Shown piece after piece: positions 36,401 through 43,904 of a DNA stretch of 64,000 bases; positions within the stretch are counted from its first letter, which is position 1; every line of letters starts with the position of its first letter. The translations under genes and the position numbers were made by a program. The notes under the pieces were generated by a model, which was not told where the DNA came from, did no database searches, and saw only the letters and a list, made by a program, of their open reading frames with translations. Origin of the DNA: Bifidobacterium crudilactis (GTDB lineage: Bacteria; Actinomycetota; Actinomycetes; Actinomycetales; Bifidobacteriaceae); contig NZ_JHAL01000002.1 in the NCBI RefSeq assembly GCF_000738005.1, forward strand, positions 1 through 64,000. Reading direction: 5' to 3'.

Positions 36401-36757
36401 TGGCTGACCAAGCCATTGCACGTCGGTACGGTCAAGGCGGGTCTGGTCACCTCTCTCGGCTTCGGTCACGTCTCCGGTTTCGGAGCCATCGTCAACCCGG
36501 GTGCTTTCGAAGCCGCAGTGGCGAACACCGCAGGCAAGAAGGCTTTGGAGGAATGGCGCGAGAAGGCGAATGCCCGTCTGGCATCCGGTCAGCGTCACTT
36601 CATCGAAGGTATGATGGGCCGCGCCGAGCTGTATACGCCGATTGACAACCGTCGTTTCCATGAGGACGGCCACGGTTACGACGGTCACGAGGTCGAGAAG
36701 GCCATGTTGCTCGACCCCGAAGCCCGTCTGGGTGACAGCGGCTACTACGAGCGCTGA
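33491..36757 (+). CDS. fas: Type I fatty-acid synthase, C-terminal part (KR-KS), out of frame with the N-terminal part
   Basis: The rest of FAS-I, about 1088 residues. The beta-ketoacyl reductase has VVTGVAPNSIAAQVVAGLLAGGATVVAT near residue 112. The ketoacyl synthase has the nucleophile in QPVSACATAAVSLEEG (about 734), the catalytic His in SKHDTSTNANDPNE and the Lys/His of SLTGHAKGGA (about 925). Homologous actinobacterial synthases are one chain, so this should be the same protein. The reading frame is +1 relative to the N-terminal part, and coding in this frame becomes meaningful around 33455. GTG 33491, with GAGGATGAGAG before it, could allow reinitiation 26 nt after the first stop. Otherwise a one-base indel near 33451-33460 explains the break. 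Confidence 0.85.
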   Translation: MVEAVQSELGADWPQQVAPRFDDRKAILLDDRWATAREDLARIFYNRDTTVGSLSFLGAGQQVQEQATWYATKSRKSGDDDLAQTFMRIAQEAGQSTLQDASASRFAKDVAVVTGVAPNSIAAQVVAGLLAGGATVVATSHSFKPSIVEWAKRTYRDHAVGGAKLWIVPANLSSYRDVDALVSWVGNEQKKTTGATTTILKPAYEPSLFFPFAAPPVHGTLADSGELFESQARLMLWGVERAIGGFAALGSSIDVQHKMHVVLPGSPNRGIFGGDGAYGEVKSAFDAIVNRARAEKNWSDRVTFAHPRIGWVRGTGLMGGNDPLVEVVERHGLKTYSTEQISSELLDLCTVDARIKAINGPLNVDLTGGLGDAPIDIKALRAEAMADAAHDEAARSSTGEHVQGSSENDASLGDAPEAVIKALPTPHVPSQPHVNLSEWKRVSAKPEDEIVIVSVGELGPWGSGRTRFEAELGIHSDGRVELTAAGVLELAWNMGLLVWQDSPKAGWYDADGNLVPEEDIAERYHDEVVARSGIRPFEEGMGNDYKDGTDEEEADVFLDHDVEFSVPTEAVAREYVKLDESHTSIRPDDESGEWVVTRHQGSVVRVPRRATMSRTVGGQFPKGFDPLKWGIPASMVGAVDKIALWNIVTAVDAYISAGFSPVEILQAVHPSMVASTQGTGFGGMSSMRKLYLDRFLNKEVPTDILQEALPNVVAAHVMQSYIGGYGSMVQPVSACATAAVSLEEGVDKIALGKADFVVTGAIDDIGVESVIGFGNMNATADASEMLAKGISPRFFSRANDRRRGGFLESQGGGTILVTRGDIALRMGLPVAGVVGYIHSFADGGHTSIPAPGLGALAAGLGGKDSKLVRDLDALGVSPDEIGVVSKHDTSTNANDPNESELHNTLAHAIGRADGNPLFVISQKSLTGHAKGGACIFQINGLTQLFKSGVIPANASLDCVDPKLRRDDHMVWLTKPLHVGTVKAGLVTSLGFGHVSGFGAIVNPGAFEAAVANTAGKKALEEWREKANARLASGQRHFIEGMMGRAELYTPIDNRRFHEDGHGYDGHEVEKAMLLDPEARLGDSGYYER

Positions 36758-36781
36758 TCTGACCGGTCCGAGTGTTTTCTG

Positions 36782-36851
36782 AAACTGTGCACACCCGCAC
36801 GCAAGACACCTGTTGTTGAGGTGTCCGCGTGCCGATGTGCACAGTTTTTTT
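36782..36851 (+). terminator. Long nested hairpin terminator after fas
   Basis: AAACTGTGCACA (36782-36793) pairs with TGTGCACAGTTT (36836-36847). Inside, GCACGC pairs with GCGTGC and GACACCT (36805-36811) with AGGTGTC (36819-36825). The right arm runs into seven T. Together this is an elongated stem with small internal loops between fas and acpS. The outer 9-mers recur in the hairpin at 3417-3481. Confidence 0.85.
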
Positions 36852-36906
36852 GTGGTGTTGCCGTTTGCATAGTGATTCTTGCTGCGCGTGGCGGGAGAAT
36901 GGAATT

Positions 36907-37401
36907 ATGAGCATTGACGATCTGCCCGCAGCGCGGGTTCTCGGACTGGGGCATGATGTGGTGGATGTGCAGGCCTTCGGAGAGCAACTCGATATGCCTG
37001 GTTCCACGTTCATGGCACTGTTCTCGGTGCGTGAACGCAGGCAATGCGCCATGCGTGCTCAACTCAAGGGAGACGGTGAAGCATGCCATCTTGCAGCCCG
37101 CTGGGCGGGCAAGGAGGCCGTCATCAAAGCCTGGGACGAAGCTCTCGGGGAGCTGCCTGCGCCATATGACGTCGAATCCATTCCCTGGTCGCGCATCGAG
37201 ATTCTGGATGATTCCAGGGGGCGTCCGCATGTGGTGCTTTCCGATGGTGTGGAGCGACGGTTGCATGAATCCTTGGGTTGCGGCAGCGGCTCCGGCGAGG
37301 ATGGCCGCATTGCCGGGCAGGCAGACATCGTCTGGCATCTGTCGCTCAGCCATGACGGTCCCATCGCTTCCGCGGTCGCCCTGTGCTGCCGGAACGCCTG
37401 A
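36907..37401 (+). CDS. acpS: Holo-ACP synthase (phosphopantetheinyl transferase)
   Basis: It transfers 4'-phosphopantetheine from CoA to the ACP serine of FAS-I. The 164-aa protein has the AcpS magnesium-binding GLGHDVVDVQAF at the N-terminus and the second motif ARWAGKEAVIKAWDEALG (about residues 63-80). It also has RPHVVLSDG and the C-terminal WHLSLSHDGPIASAVALC strand. Like other partners of type I synthases it carries a longer middle region than E. coli AcpS. The ATG at 36907 follows GGAGAATGGAA. It is separated from fas by the terminator-like hairpin, so expression may depend on read-through or its own promoter. Confidence 0.92.
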   Translation: MSIDDLPAARVLGLGHDVVDVQAFGEQLDMPGSTFMALFSVRERRQCAMRAQLKGDGEACHLAARWAGKEAVIKAWDEALGELPAPYDVESIPWSRIEILDDSRGRPHVVLSDGVERRLHESLGCGSGSGEDGRIAGQADIVWHLSLSHDGPIASAVALCCRNA

Positions 37402-37428
37402 GATTTTCGGCGGCACAGGGCTCGGAGC

Positions 37429-38376
37429 TCAGGGCAATCTCCGCAGCTCCTCGTCGCTGAGCGTCAGCTGTGTGGCAGCGAAGGAATCCCGTATCTCATG
37501 AGGGTTGCGTGCGCTGGGAATGGTGATCAGTCGGTCGTATTTCGACAGCTCCCAGGCGAGCACCACGCGCTGATATGAGACACCACATTCCGCGGCGATG
37601 GCCTTGAATGCTTCGTAGGCCTGCGCGTCCACCGGGTCGAGGAATCCTCCCAGGGGAGACCAGCATACGAAGGCCAGGTCGTGTTTCTCGCAGTGCTCCA
37701 TGGTGTGCAGAGGGTCGGGATATGACGGTGAGAACTGGTTCTGTACGGCGATGAGGTCCTTGCCGAGAACGCGCAGGGCTACGTCGATATCGGCGTTATC
37801 GACTCTTGAGATACCGATGGCGCGGGCCACGCCCTCATCGACCAAGCGGCGAAAGGCCTCCATCTGCTCGTCATAGGGGACCTGCGGGTCGTTGCAATGT
37901 GAATACAGCAGCCCGAAGCTCTCCACGCCCAGACGATGCGCCGATTCCTTCGCCTGCGAGATAATCGTTTCCGGACGCGCGTCGGCTTTCCAGCCGTACC
38001 GGCCTTGGGCGTCCACGGTTCGGGACCATCCGATTTTGCTCGCCACCAGAACCTCGTCCTGCGCGCCCTTCCATGTGCTCAGCGCGTCGTGCACCAAGCG
38101 CTCGCCGTAGTCCGAACGATAATCGTTTCCCCCGCTCGTAGCCGGGGATTGATGCCAGGATGGCGTCTGAGCGGACCGGGCCGGACGGTATTCAGGCAGG
38201 TAGTATGACCAGGCGGTGTCAAGATAACGCACTCCCGCATCCAGAGCGCTGTGGATGGTGGTGATGGCGGTGTCTCGTTCGGGGCGTCCTTCGATGGACA
38301 GCGCCATGCATCCCATGCCCAGACGTGGGATGTCGACTCCCGCGAAGTTCATCCTATGCATTGATGACGTGGCCAT
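37429..38376 (-). CDS. Aldo/keto reductase
   Basis: A 315-aa NADPH-type oxidoreductase of the AKR superfamily with a TIM-barrel pattern. GLGMGCMALSIEG is followed by DAGVRYLDTAWSYY (catalytic Asp and Tyr), VLVASKIGW (catalytic Lys), LLYSHCNDPQ (the His position), IGISRVD, AVQNQFSP and the C-terminal cofactor loop ITIPSARNPHEIRDS. The substrate is unknown. An insertion of about 25 residues after the catalytic Tyr (PEYRPARSAQTPSWHQ...) is missing in the paralogue at 61946. It follows the NTF2-like gene with a one-base overlap (TGATG). Confidence 0.85.
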   Translation of the reverse strand: MATSSMHRMNFAGVDIPRLGMGCMALSIEGRPERDTAITTIHSALDAGVRYLDTAWSYYLPEYRPARSAQTPSWHQSPATSGGNDYRSDYGERLVHDALSTWKGAQDEVLVASKIGWSRTVDAQGRYGWKADARPETIISQAKESAHRLGVESFGLLYSHCNDPQVPYDEQMEAFRRLVDEGVARAIGISRVDNADIDVALRVLGKDLIAVQNQFSPSYPDPLHTMEHCEKHDLAFVCWSPLGGFLDPVDAQAYEAFKAIAAECGVSYQRVVLAWELSKYDRLITIPSARNPHEIRDSFAATQLTLSDEELRRLP

Positions 38377-39005
38377 CAGCGACCTGCTATATGAGTTTGC
38401 GAAGCATCTTGAGTGGAAGCCTCTCCAATGGAAACATCCGGAGTGGATTCGGCAACGGGGGAATCGCCTTGCGGGAAATCACCGAGCTCTATGCTGGGCG
38501 TCTGCATACCCAGAGCCTTCATCTCGGTGATGGGATTCATGAATTCGCGTTCTCTCGCAATCCTTCCCGCGCGCATTTCGAAGGAGTAGATGAAATGGTT
38601 CTGGTACGGAACGGCTTCATGACCGGGGAGCATCAGCGTTCCGCCGCCGTCGCATTCCGCCCAGAACTGGTTGACGTCGTCGGTCGACCATATGCGGATA
38701 TTGCTCCACTGCCAATCCGGGAAATGCTCGGACGACCACACGTCGTAGAGGGCGATGTCGTCCCGGCCCTGTGCGAACACCGGTTCACCGCTGTCGGATG
38801 TCCAAAGACCGGCTATGCCGTCCTCGCAGAAGAGTTCGTGTCGGCGCAGCAGAGACTCGCCGTGTCCCGAATGCAGAAAACGCTCGACCACCTCGCGGTT
38901 GCGGATACGCTGCTCTTCGACGGAAGGGGATGCCTCGGCGGAAGGGGATGCGGAATCGTCGCGGCCGGTGGTCCCGGTGCTGCCTGATGCGGGTGCTGTG
39001 CTCAT
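38376..39005 (-). CDS. NTF2-like (SnoaL/PhzA-B type) protein
   Basis: A 209-aa protein. Residues about 30-165 have the cone-shaped NTF2-like pattern: a helix RNREVVERFLHS, then YDVWSSEHFPDWQWSNIRIWSTDDVNQFWAECDGGG, then NHFIYSFEMRAGRIAREREFMNP. It resembles PhzA/PhzB-type proteins. Both ends are Ser/Thr/Ala-rich and look disordered. These folds bind small molecules, sometimes with isomerase or cyclase activity; none can be assigned here. It shares a one-base overlap with the downstream aldo/keto reductase, suggesting they act on related substrates. Confidence 0.65.
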   Translation of the reverse strand: MSTAPASGSTGTTGRDDSASPSAEASPSVEEQRIRNREVVERFLHSGHGESLLRRHELFCEDGIAGLWTSDSGEPVFAQGRDDIALYDVWSSEHFPDWQWSNIRIWSTDDVNQFWAECDGGGTLMLPGHEAVPYQNHFIYSFEMRAGRIAREREFMNPITEMKALGMQTPSIELGDFPQGDSPVAESTPDVSIGEASTQDASQTHIAGR

Positions 39006-39460
39006 GCTTACATCTTGCCAAGGCGCGGGACATTGCGGATTCGTGTGTTGTCTTCTGGATGTCGCGTCCGTGCCGCAGAAGTATGCCTTTGCTCGAATGT
39101 CGACGCGTGAGGCGAATATCAGACTTGTAATCGAACGGGAGCCTGAACAGGCTGAGAGGAAGTCTCTGACTTCGACCGAGAACTTGATGCGGGTAATGCC
39201 GCCGTAAGGACATGGTTATTCGACGTCTCATGACGTCAACTCTTGTATCCCGTCGTTCGACGTAGGTGACACGAAACTCCCGTCGATGCTCCATCATGCC
39301 GATGGACGTCATGACCGAAGAGCTTCATATCGCTCAAGCCGTCCGACGGGCTTGCTGTCAGTGCTCGCGTTCCCGTGATTCGGTACCGATTGCGCGCCAT
39401 CCTTGGGGATGCGCACGCGCCGCTATCGAGCGCACTCTTCGGGAATAGGGGGAGACAGCA
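39006..39460. other. Gene-free stretch before the thi genes
   Basis: This 455-base region between divergent genes carries the TPP riboswitch and about 240 bases of leader with several short GACGTC-type inverted repeats (39225-39330). I see no coding sequence. Confidence 0.7.
39131..39223 (+). ncRNA. TPP (THI-element) riboswitch
   Basis: The sequence contains the pyrimidine-sensor motif CTGAGA (39152-39157) after GCCTGAACAGG and the pyrophosphate-sensor half CTTGATGCGGGTAATGCCGC ending CGTAAGGA (39183-39210). TCGAA and TTCGA can close P1. It precedes the thiazole genes by about 240 nt on the same strand. A CAAGCC/GGCTTG stem near 39338-39356 may belong to the expression platform. Thiamine pyrophosphate is expected to shut the operon off. 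Confidence 0.93.
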
Positions 39461-39654
39461 GTGATTGTCAATGGAAAGCAGTGCACGCAGACCGGTGAGG
39501 TCAGTGTGTCCGACCTGCTTCGTGAGCGTGGGATGCAGGCGCAACGAGTGGCGGTCGAGGTCAAGGTGATATCGTCCCGCTGCGCAGGCACGCCGAAACG
39601 ATGCTCCGAGACGGCGATAGCATCGAAATCGTCACCTTCGTTCAAGGAGGCTGA
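39461..39654 (+). pseudogene. thiS: Sulfur carrier ThiS, interrupted by a one-base frameshift
   Basis: ThiS carries sulfur as a C-terminal thiocarboxylate for thiazole formation. From GTG 39461 the frame reads MIVNGKQCTQTGEVSVSDLLRERGMQAQRVAVEV, a normal ThiS N-terminal half. The remainder, DIVPLRRHAETMLRDGDSIEIVTFVQGG and stop (39654), is intact in the frame shifted by one, including the essential C-terminal Gly-Gly. One base is missing at about 39563-39566, where AAGGTGAT would be expected as AAGGGTGAT or AACGGTGAT. With that base restored the protein is 64 aa, the family size. Otherwise the upstream frame runs into unrelated sequence to about 39700. It overlaps the thiF ribosome site. Confidence 0.85.
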
Positions 39655-39656
39655 GG

Positions 39657-40379
39657 ATGGGTATCCAGGAAGCTCAGAACGTCGCTGCGGCACGACGTGA
39701 GGAGACGCGGTGCAGGGCGGTGCGCGACGCCGGGAATCCCAAAGACATGGTGGATAGGCAGGAGCTGTATGACGCCCTGTATGAGCGCCATACCAAGCAG
39801 GTGCAGGATAGGCTTGACGCGGCCCATGTGGCCATTGCTGGCCTTGGTGGTCTGGGGTCGACCATTGCGGTCGCATTGACCCGCATCGGCGTCGGGCATC
39901 TGCATCTTGTGGACTTCGACCGGGTTGACATGTCGAATCTCAACCGGCAGCAGTATTTTCTCAGGGATCTCGGCCGTTTGAAAACCGAGGCTCTGCAAGG
40001 CAATCTTGCCCAGATAAACCCTTTCATCGATGTGCGGATTGATTCCGTGGCCGTCGATGAGCATAATGTCGCCTCCTTGTTCGCCGATGACGACATCATT
40101 GCGGAGGCTTTCGATGTGCCTGAAAACAAAAGCATTCTGGTGAACGGTGTTTTGGAGCATTTGCCCGCTGCAAAGCTGCTGTCCGCATCGGGCATGGCCG
40201 GTTTCGGCAGTGCCAACAGCATCGTTACCAGGAGGGTTTCCGAAGGCTTCTATTTCTGTGGCGACGGTGTGACCGCACCCACGCCGGGCAACGGGCTTAT
40301 GGCTCCCAGGGTCGGCGTGGTCGCATGCCATGAGGCCAATATGATCACCAGACTCATCCTCGGACAGGATGAAGCCTGA
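39657..40379 (+). CDS. thiF: ThiS adenylyltransferase ThiF
   Basis: ThiF activates the ThiS C-terminus by adenylation before sulfur transfer. The 240-aa protein has the Rossmann ATP site [44 protein letters not shown], a conserved NINPFI-like stretch ([12 protein letters not shown]) and AFDVPENK. It has the shorter form found in anaerobes, without the clear CxxC zinc pairs of long ThiF/MoeB. The ATG lies three bases after the thiS stop, with AAGGAGG inside the end of thiS as the ribosome site, so the two are tightly coupled. Confidence 0.9.
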   Translation: MGIQEAQNVAAARREETRCRAVRDAGNPKDMVDRQELYDALYERHTKQVQDRLDAAHVAIAGLGGLGSTIAVALTRIGVGHLHLVDFDRVDMSNLNRQQYFLRDLGRLKTEALQGNLAQINPFIDVRIDSVAVDEHNVASLFADDDIIAEAFDVPENKSILVNGVLEHLPAAKLLSASGMAGFGSANSIVTRRVSEGFYFCGDGVTAPTPGNGLMAPRVGVVACHEANMITRLILGQDEA

Positions 40380-40387
40380 ATGTCGAT

Positions 40388-41383
40388 ATGACCGTTGATG
40401 GCATCTTCGGTCGAAGAGAAAGCATGATGATGAACAGTATGACTTCGGAACACACCACGGCGCAGGCTGATGTCGCTAGCTCCTGCGCGCAGGGGACCTC
40501 CTCGGGCGCGTTGCAGCTCGACGAACTCGTCGGCTCGGCCACCAACACCGCTCTGCTGCCCGCACCGAACAAACACGCCTTCGATGATCTGGCGACAGGG
40601 GAGCAGGATCCGCTGATGCTCGGCGGCCACGCATTCTCCAGCCGCTTCATTCTCGGTTCCGGACGCTATGATCTTTCCCTGATCGAGGCGGCCATCGAGA
40701 ACGCCGGGACGCAGATCATCACGATGGCCTTGCGTCGCTGCAGGACTGCGGAGAACAATCTGCTTGACTACATCCCGGACGGCATCACGCTGCTTCCCAA
40801 CACCTCCGGTGCACATGATGCAGGTGAGGCGGTTCGCATAGCCAGACTGGCCAGAGAGGTGTGCGGCACGGATTTCATCAAGGTCGAAATCGAGCATGAA
40901 AGCAGGTATCTTCTGCCGGACAATGCCGAGACGATTAAGGCGACCGAGATACTCGCGGCCGAAGGCTTCGTGGTGATGCCCTATATGCTTCCCGACCCTT
41001 TGGCCGCGACGCAACTGGAGGATGCCGGTGCGGCGTGCGTGATGCCTTTGGGGTCGTTGATAGGGTCGAACAAGGGTCTGGGAGCGCGTGATCTCATCGA
41101 GGTCATCATCGACAACGCTTCTGTTCCGGTGATTATCGATGCGGGGATAGGCCGTCCCAGCCAGGCTGCTCAGGCCATGGAAATGGGTGCCGACGCCATT
41201 ATGGCGTATACGGCGATTGCCAGCGCGAGGAATATCCCGGTGATGGCCCGAGCGTTCAAACATGCCGTGCAGGCGGGGAGAGAGGCCTACCTTGCGGGCC
41301 TGGGCATAGTCACGCACGGTCATGCGGTCGCGTCGAGTCCGACCGAGGAATCCGATTATCTGGGGGCTTCTTCGGCATCCTGA
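40388..41383 (+). CDS. thiG: Thiazole synthase ThiG with N-terminal extension
   Basis: ThiG builds the thiazole phosphate of thiamine from 1-deoxyxylulose 5-phosphate, ThiS thiocarboxylate and dehydroglycine. The core starts near residue 76 ([20 protein letters not shown]). Landmarks are the Schiff-base lysine region [56 protein letters not shown] and [30 protein letters not shown]. The first 75 residues are absent from typical ThiG (about 255 aa); part may be untranslated, as ATGs at 40424-40430 are alternative starts. No thiH or thiO, the dehydroglycine suppliers, lies in this window. Confidence 0.9.
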   Translation: MTVDGIFGRRESMMMNSMTSEHTTAQADVASSCAQGTSSGALQLDELVGSATNTALLPAPNKHAFDDLATGEQDPLMLGGHAFSSRFILGSGRYDLSLIEAAIENAGTQIITMALRRCRTAENNLLDYIPDGITLLPNTSGAHDAGEAVRIARLAREVCGTDFIKVEIEHESRYLLPDNAETIKATEILAAEGFVVMPYMLPDPLAATQLEDAGAACVMPLGSLIGSNKGLGARDLIEVIIDNASVPVIIDAGIGRPSQAAQAMEMGADAIMAYTAIASARNIPVMARAFKHAVQAGREAYLAGLGIVTHGHAVASSPTEESDYLGASSAS

Positions 41384-41507
41384 GCAGATGGCTGCGATAG
41401 CGGTGGAGGTGATTGCGTGCAGGAATGCGGAGCAGCTCCGCTGGTGCCGCAGTTATCGCAGCTATCGCAGGTGTCTCAGCCATCGCAGATGTCTCTGTGA
41501 AGCGGGC

Positions 41508-42509
41508 TCAATCCTGAACCAGAGCGTTGGCGCTGGCCCGGATGATGGCTTGGGCCACCGTGTCGAGTGCGGGTGACGAGAGTTTCCACTGCTGCCAGAA
41601 CAGGGGGAGCAGCAATGGTTCCTGTGGGGACAGCCGGACCAGGGTATTGCGCGGGTATGCTGCGAAACTGGTGGATGGAATCAATCCCCAGCCGAATCCG
41701 AGCGACACGGCATCGTTGTAGCCCGTGGATGTGGGCACGAAGTGCATCGGCGGATGCACTTTGGCTCGGGTGATGCGCCGGATGAAATGGTATTGCAGCT
41801 GATCGTCGCGGTCGTATTGCACGAGTGGCGCGACTTCAAGCGACTCGCGTGTGAGCCCTTCGGGGAACCAGCGTTCGGCGAATTCCGGAGTGGCTGCGGC
41901 GAAATAGGCCATCGAACCGAGTTTGGTCATCGTGCAGCCCTGCACGGGCGTGTCTTCGGCGGTGATGGCCGCCATCGCCTCTCCGGAGCGCAGCAGCCGT
42001 GTCGAGATGTGCTCGTCCTGACGTTTGATGTCGATGGCGATGGACTGTTTGACCACGGGAGCGAGGGCGGGCAAGACCCAGCCTTCCAATGAATCCGCAT
42101 TGACGGCGATGCGGATGTTGACGGTGCTGCTGCGTTGTTCGCTTTCGATGCGTTGCGCGGCTTCCTCCTGGGCCAGGGTGATTTGCCGAGCCAAACGCAG
42201 CAGGAGCTGGCCCATTGCCGTTGCCTGCACCGGTTTGCTCCTTTGGATGACGATATGGCCGACTTGGGATTCCAGTGATTTGATGCGTTGGCTGATGGCA
42301 GACTGCGAGATGTGCATGACGTCGGCGGCGGCGTCGAAGCTGCCTTCCTCGATGATGCTTTGGAGCGCCATCAGCTGTTCGATGGGTATGGCCCTGATGC
42401 GTGCGGAAAGGTCGTGGGCTTCCAGCAAGGAGATGCCGTCGGTGGGGGAGCTGCCGGCTCCGGGGATGTTTGCGGCAGAGTTCGGTGAGTCTCCGCGATA
42501 TTCGTTCAT
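41508..42509 (-). CDS. lysG: LysR-type regulator, LysG/ArgP group
   Basis: A 333-aa LysR-family activator. The HTH is at about residues 38-100 (IPIEQLMALQSIIEEGSFDAAADVMHISQSAISQRIKSLESQVGHIVIQRSKPVQATAMGQLLLR), followed by the effector domain. The HTH sequence and the divergent lysE-type exporter are hallmarks of LysG/ArgP, which switches on basic amino-acid export when lysine, arginine or histidine build up. An extra 30-residue Ser/Gly/Pro-rich N-terminus precedes the HTH; a later start at the conserved IPIEQLMAL segment is possible. Confidence 0.88.
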   Translation of the reverse strand: MNEYRGDSPNSAANIPGAGSSPTDGISLLEAHDLSARIRAIPIEQLMALQSIIEEGSFDAAADVMHISQSAISQRIKSLESQVGHIVIQRSKPVQATAMGQLLLRLARQITLAQEEAAQRIESEQRSSTVNIRIAVNADSLEGWVLPALAPVVKQSIAIDIKRQDEHISTRLLRSGEAMAAITAEDTPVQGCTMTKLGSMAYFAAATPEFAERWFPEGLTRESLEVAPLVQYDRDDQLQYHFIRRITRAKVHPPMHFVPTSTGYNDAVSLGFGWGLIPSTSFAAYPRNTLVRLSPQEPLLLPLFWQQWKLSSPALDTVAQAIIRASANALVQD

Positions 42510-42579
42510 ATAAGCAATACTAATATAATATAAATATATTTACTTGGACTTACCTGTCGCGCGAAGCTATTCTCCAAGT
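42510..42579. promoter_or_regulatory. AT-rich divergent promoter/operator between lysG and lysE
   Basis: A block at about 42510-42545 is almost pure A/T (AATATAATATAAATATATTT within it), in sharp contrast to its GC-rich surroundings. It offers several overlapping T-N11-A half-sites and -10 boxes in both directions, as expected for a LysR-type regulator acting on a divergent exporter gene. Confidence 0.6.
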
Positions 42580-43314
42580 ATGAATTCCTTGTTCCTCCCG
42601 ATAATCATCTCGGGTTTCCTCAGCCAGGCAGGTCTGATAGTCGCGGTCGGTGCACAGAACACCTTCATCATCCGACAGGGCATCGCCCGCTCGCATGTGC
42701 CCGCAATCCTGATGATTTGCATCGCCGCCGACCTGCTGATGATTACCTTGGGAACACAGGGCATGGGTCAGATCGTGCAGAGCCACCCTCTCGTCATCAA
42801 GGGGCTGACCTGGGCGGGAGCGGCCGTGCTGTTGCTCTACGGCATCTTCGGATTCCGAAGAGCGTGGATACAGCTGAGAGCCATGCGAGCGGAACGTCGC
42901 AGGATGCCTGGCGAAGCCACGGGGGATGGTTCCACCGTCGAACAGGCCGGGAACGACGGCGCGCCGGTCGGTGCTTCGGAGCAGGGCGGCTCTTCCTCGA
43001 CGGTGGCCATGAAGCCAGCGCAAACATCCCTGAAAAAGAGTGTGCTGTCCTGCCTGGGGTTCACTTTCCTCAACCCAAGCGTGTATCTGGACTCTATCGT
43101 GCTGCTGGGCAGCATCGCCGCGACCTACGGCAGCGACCTGCGGTGGTCCTTCGCCACAGGTGCGATGCTGTGCAGCATCGTATGGTTCCTGCTGCTTGGT
43201 TTCGTATCGAGCAAAATGGCGAAGCTCTTCAACAACCGTCTCGCCTGGATTGCCCTCGATACGACCATCGGCATCGTCATGGTGTTGCTTGCCGCGCACC
43301 TGGTACTGCAATAA
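42580..43314 (+). CDS. lysE: LysE/ArgO-type amino-acid exporter
   Basis: A membrane exporter for basic amino acids. The 244-aa protein has the RhtB/LysE signature SGFLSQAGLIVAVGAQNTFIIRQGI at the N-terminus and about six membrane spans, with the conserved FLNPSVYLDSIVLLGSIA after the central loop. That loop (about residues 105-160) is expanded by a hydrophilic Gly/Ser/Glu-rich insert. ATG 42580 fits the family's N-terminus; an upstream in-frame ATG at 42544 falls in the AT-rich operator. It is divergent from lysG. Confidence 0.9.
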   Translation: MNSLFLPIIISGFLSQAGLIVAVGAQNTFIIRQGIARSHVPAILMICIAADLLMITLGTQGMGQIVQSHPLVIKGLTWAGAAVLLLYGIFGFRRAWIQLRAMRAERRRMPGEATGDGSTVEQAGNDGAPVGASEQGGSSSTVAMKPAQTSLKKSVLSCLGFTFLNPSVYLDSIVLLGSIAATYGSDLRWSFATGAMLCSIVWFLLLGFVSSKMAKLFNNRLAWIALDTTIGIVMVLLAAHLVLQ

Positions 43315-43463
43315 GGCCTGCGATACGGCACTGATGCGAGTGTTATCGACAGGTGCCTCGATGATGGCGGCGTGCAGTGGCCCAAGCGCTGTACTCGAGT
43401 GCCACGCGCCCTGGAGATTTGCAGAGGATTGCATGGTCGCTGGGGTTTGGTCGTTGCATTGTG

Positions 43464-43469
43464 TATAAT
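43464..43469 (+). promoter_or_regulatory. -10 box of tRNA-Gly
   Basis: A perfect TATAAT preceded by GTG lies 30 nt upstream of the tRNA. The -35 element is poorly matched. Confidence 0.6.
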
Positions 43470-43499
43470 GACTCAGGTTGTTTATGAACAACACGCCTC

Positions 43500-43573
43500 G
43501 CGGGCGTAGCTCAATGGTAGAGCCTCAGTCTTCCAAACTGATTACGCGGGTTCGATTCCCGTCGCCCGCTCCA
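43500..43573 (+). tRNA. tRNA-Gly (TCC)
   Basis: A 74-nt cloverleaf. The acceptor GCGGGCG pairs with CGCCCGC. The D arm is GCTCAATGGTAGAGC, the anticodon stem TCAGT/ACTGA carries loop CTTCCAA (anticodon TCC), the T arm has CGGGTTCGATTCCCG, and CCA is encoded after T. Confidence 0.97.
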
Positions 43574-43904
43574 CTCACGGAGCTGCAACGCTGCGGCATT
43601 CCAATGTTCTACGCCAGGCTATTGCAGAAATTCCCCTCGTCGGGTACATGCGGCGTATCTATGTCGTGACTGTTCCTCACGCCGTCGGCTCATCACATCG
43701 TTGGCCATCTCGACCTCAGAGAGTCGATAATCACGCGACGCGTAACAATCAGGAAACAGAAAAAATCATCGCCTGAAACTTGCATACATCATTGTATACA
43801 TCATTACATACACCGGTACATACAGTGCCGAAGCTTACGGGGAGTAGCCTTCCCACGGCTTCGGCCTGCGCGTCTCCACGCTTCCGTGAGAAAGTTTGCA
43901 CAAT
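43574..43904. other. Intergenic region before gntR
   Basis: This stretch of 331 bases has no gene. Its distal part carries the TACAT-rich operator region; the part just after tRNA-Gly shows nothing recognisable. Confidence 0.6.
43791..43801. promoter_or_regulatory. Probable GntR/FCD operator
   Basis: ATTGTATACAT is a close match to the TTGTATACAA-type palindrome recognised by many FadR-subfamily GntR proteins. It lies among further TACAT repeats (43780-43825), about 105 nt before the gntR start, suggesting autoregulation and control of the amidase/ABC operon. Confidence 0.55.

Noticed and set aside
41384-41507. GCAG/ATCGCAG-rich short repeats between thiG and lysG
   Set aside because: The copies are short and irregular, with no constant period or symmetry beyond what chance gives in a small convergent gap.
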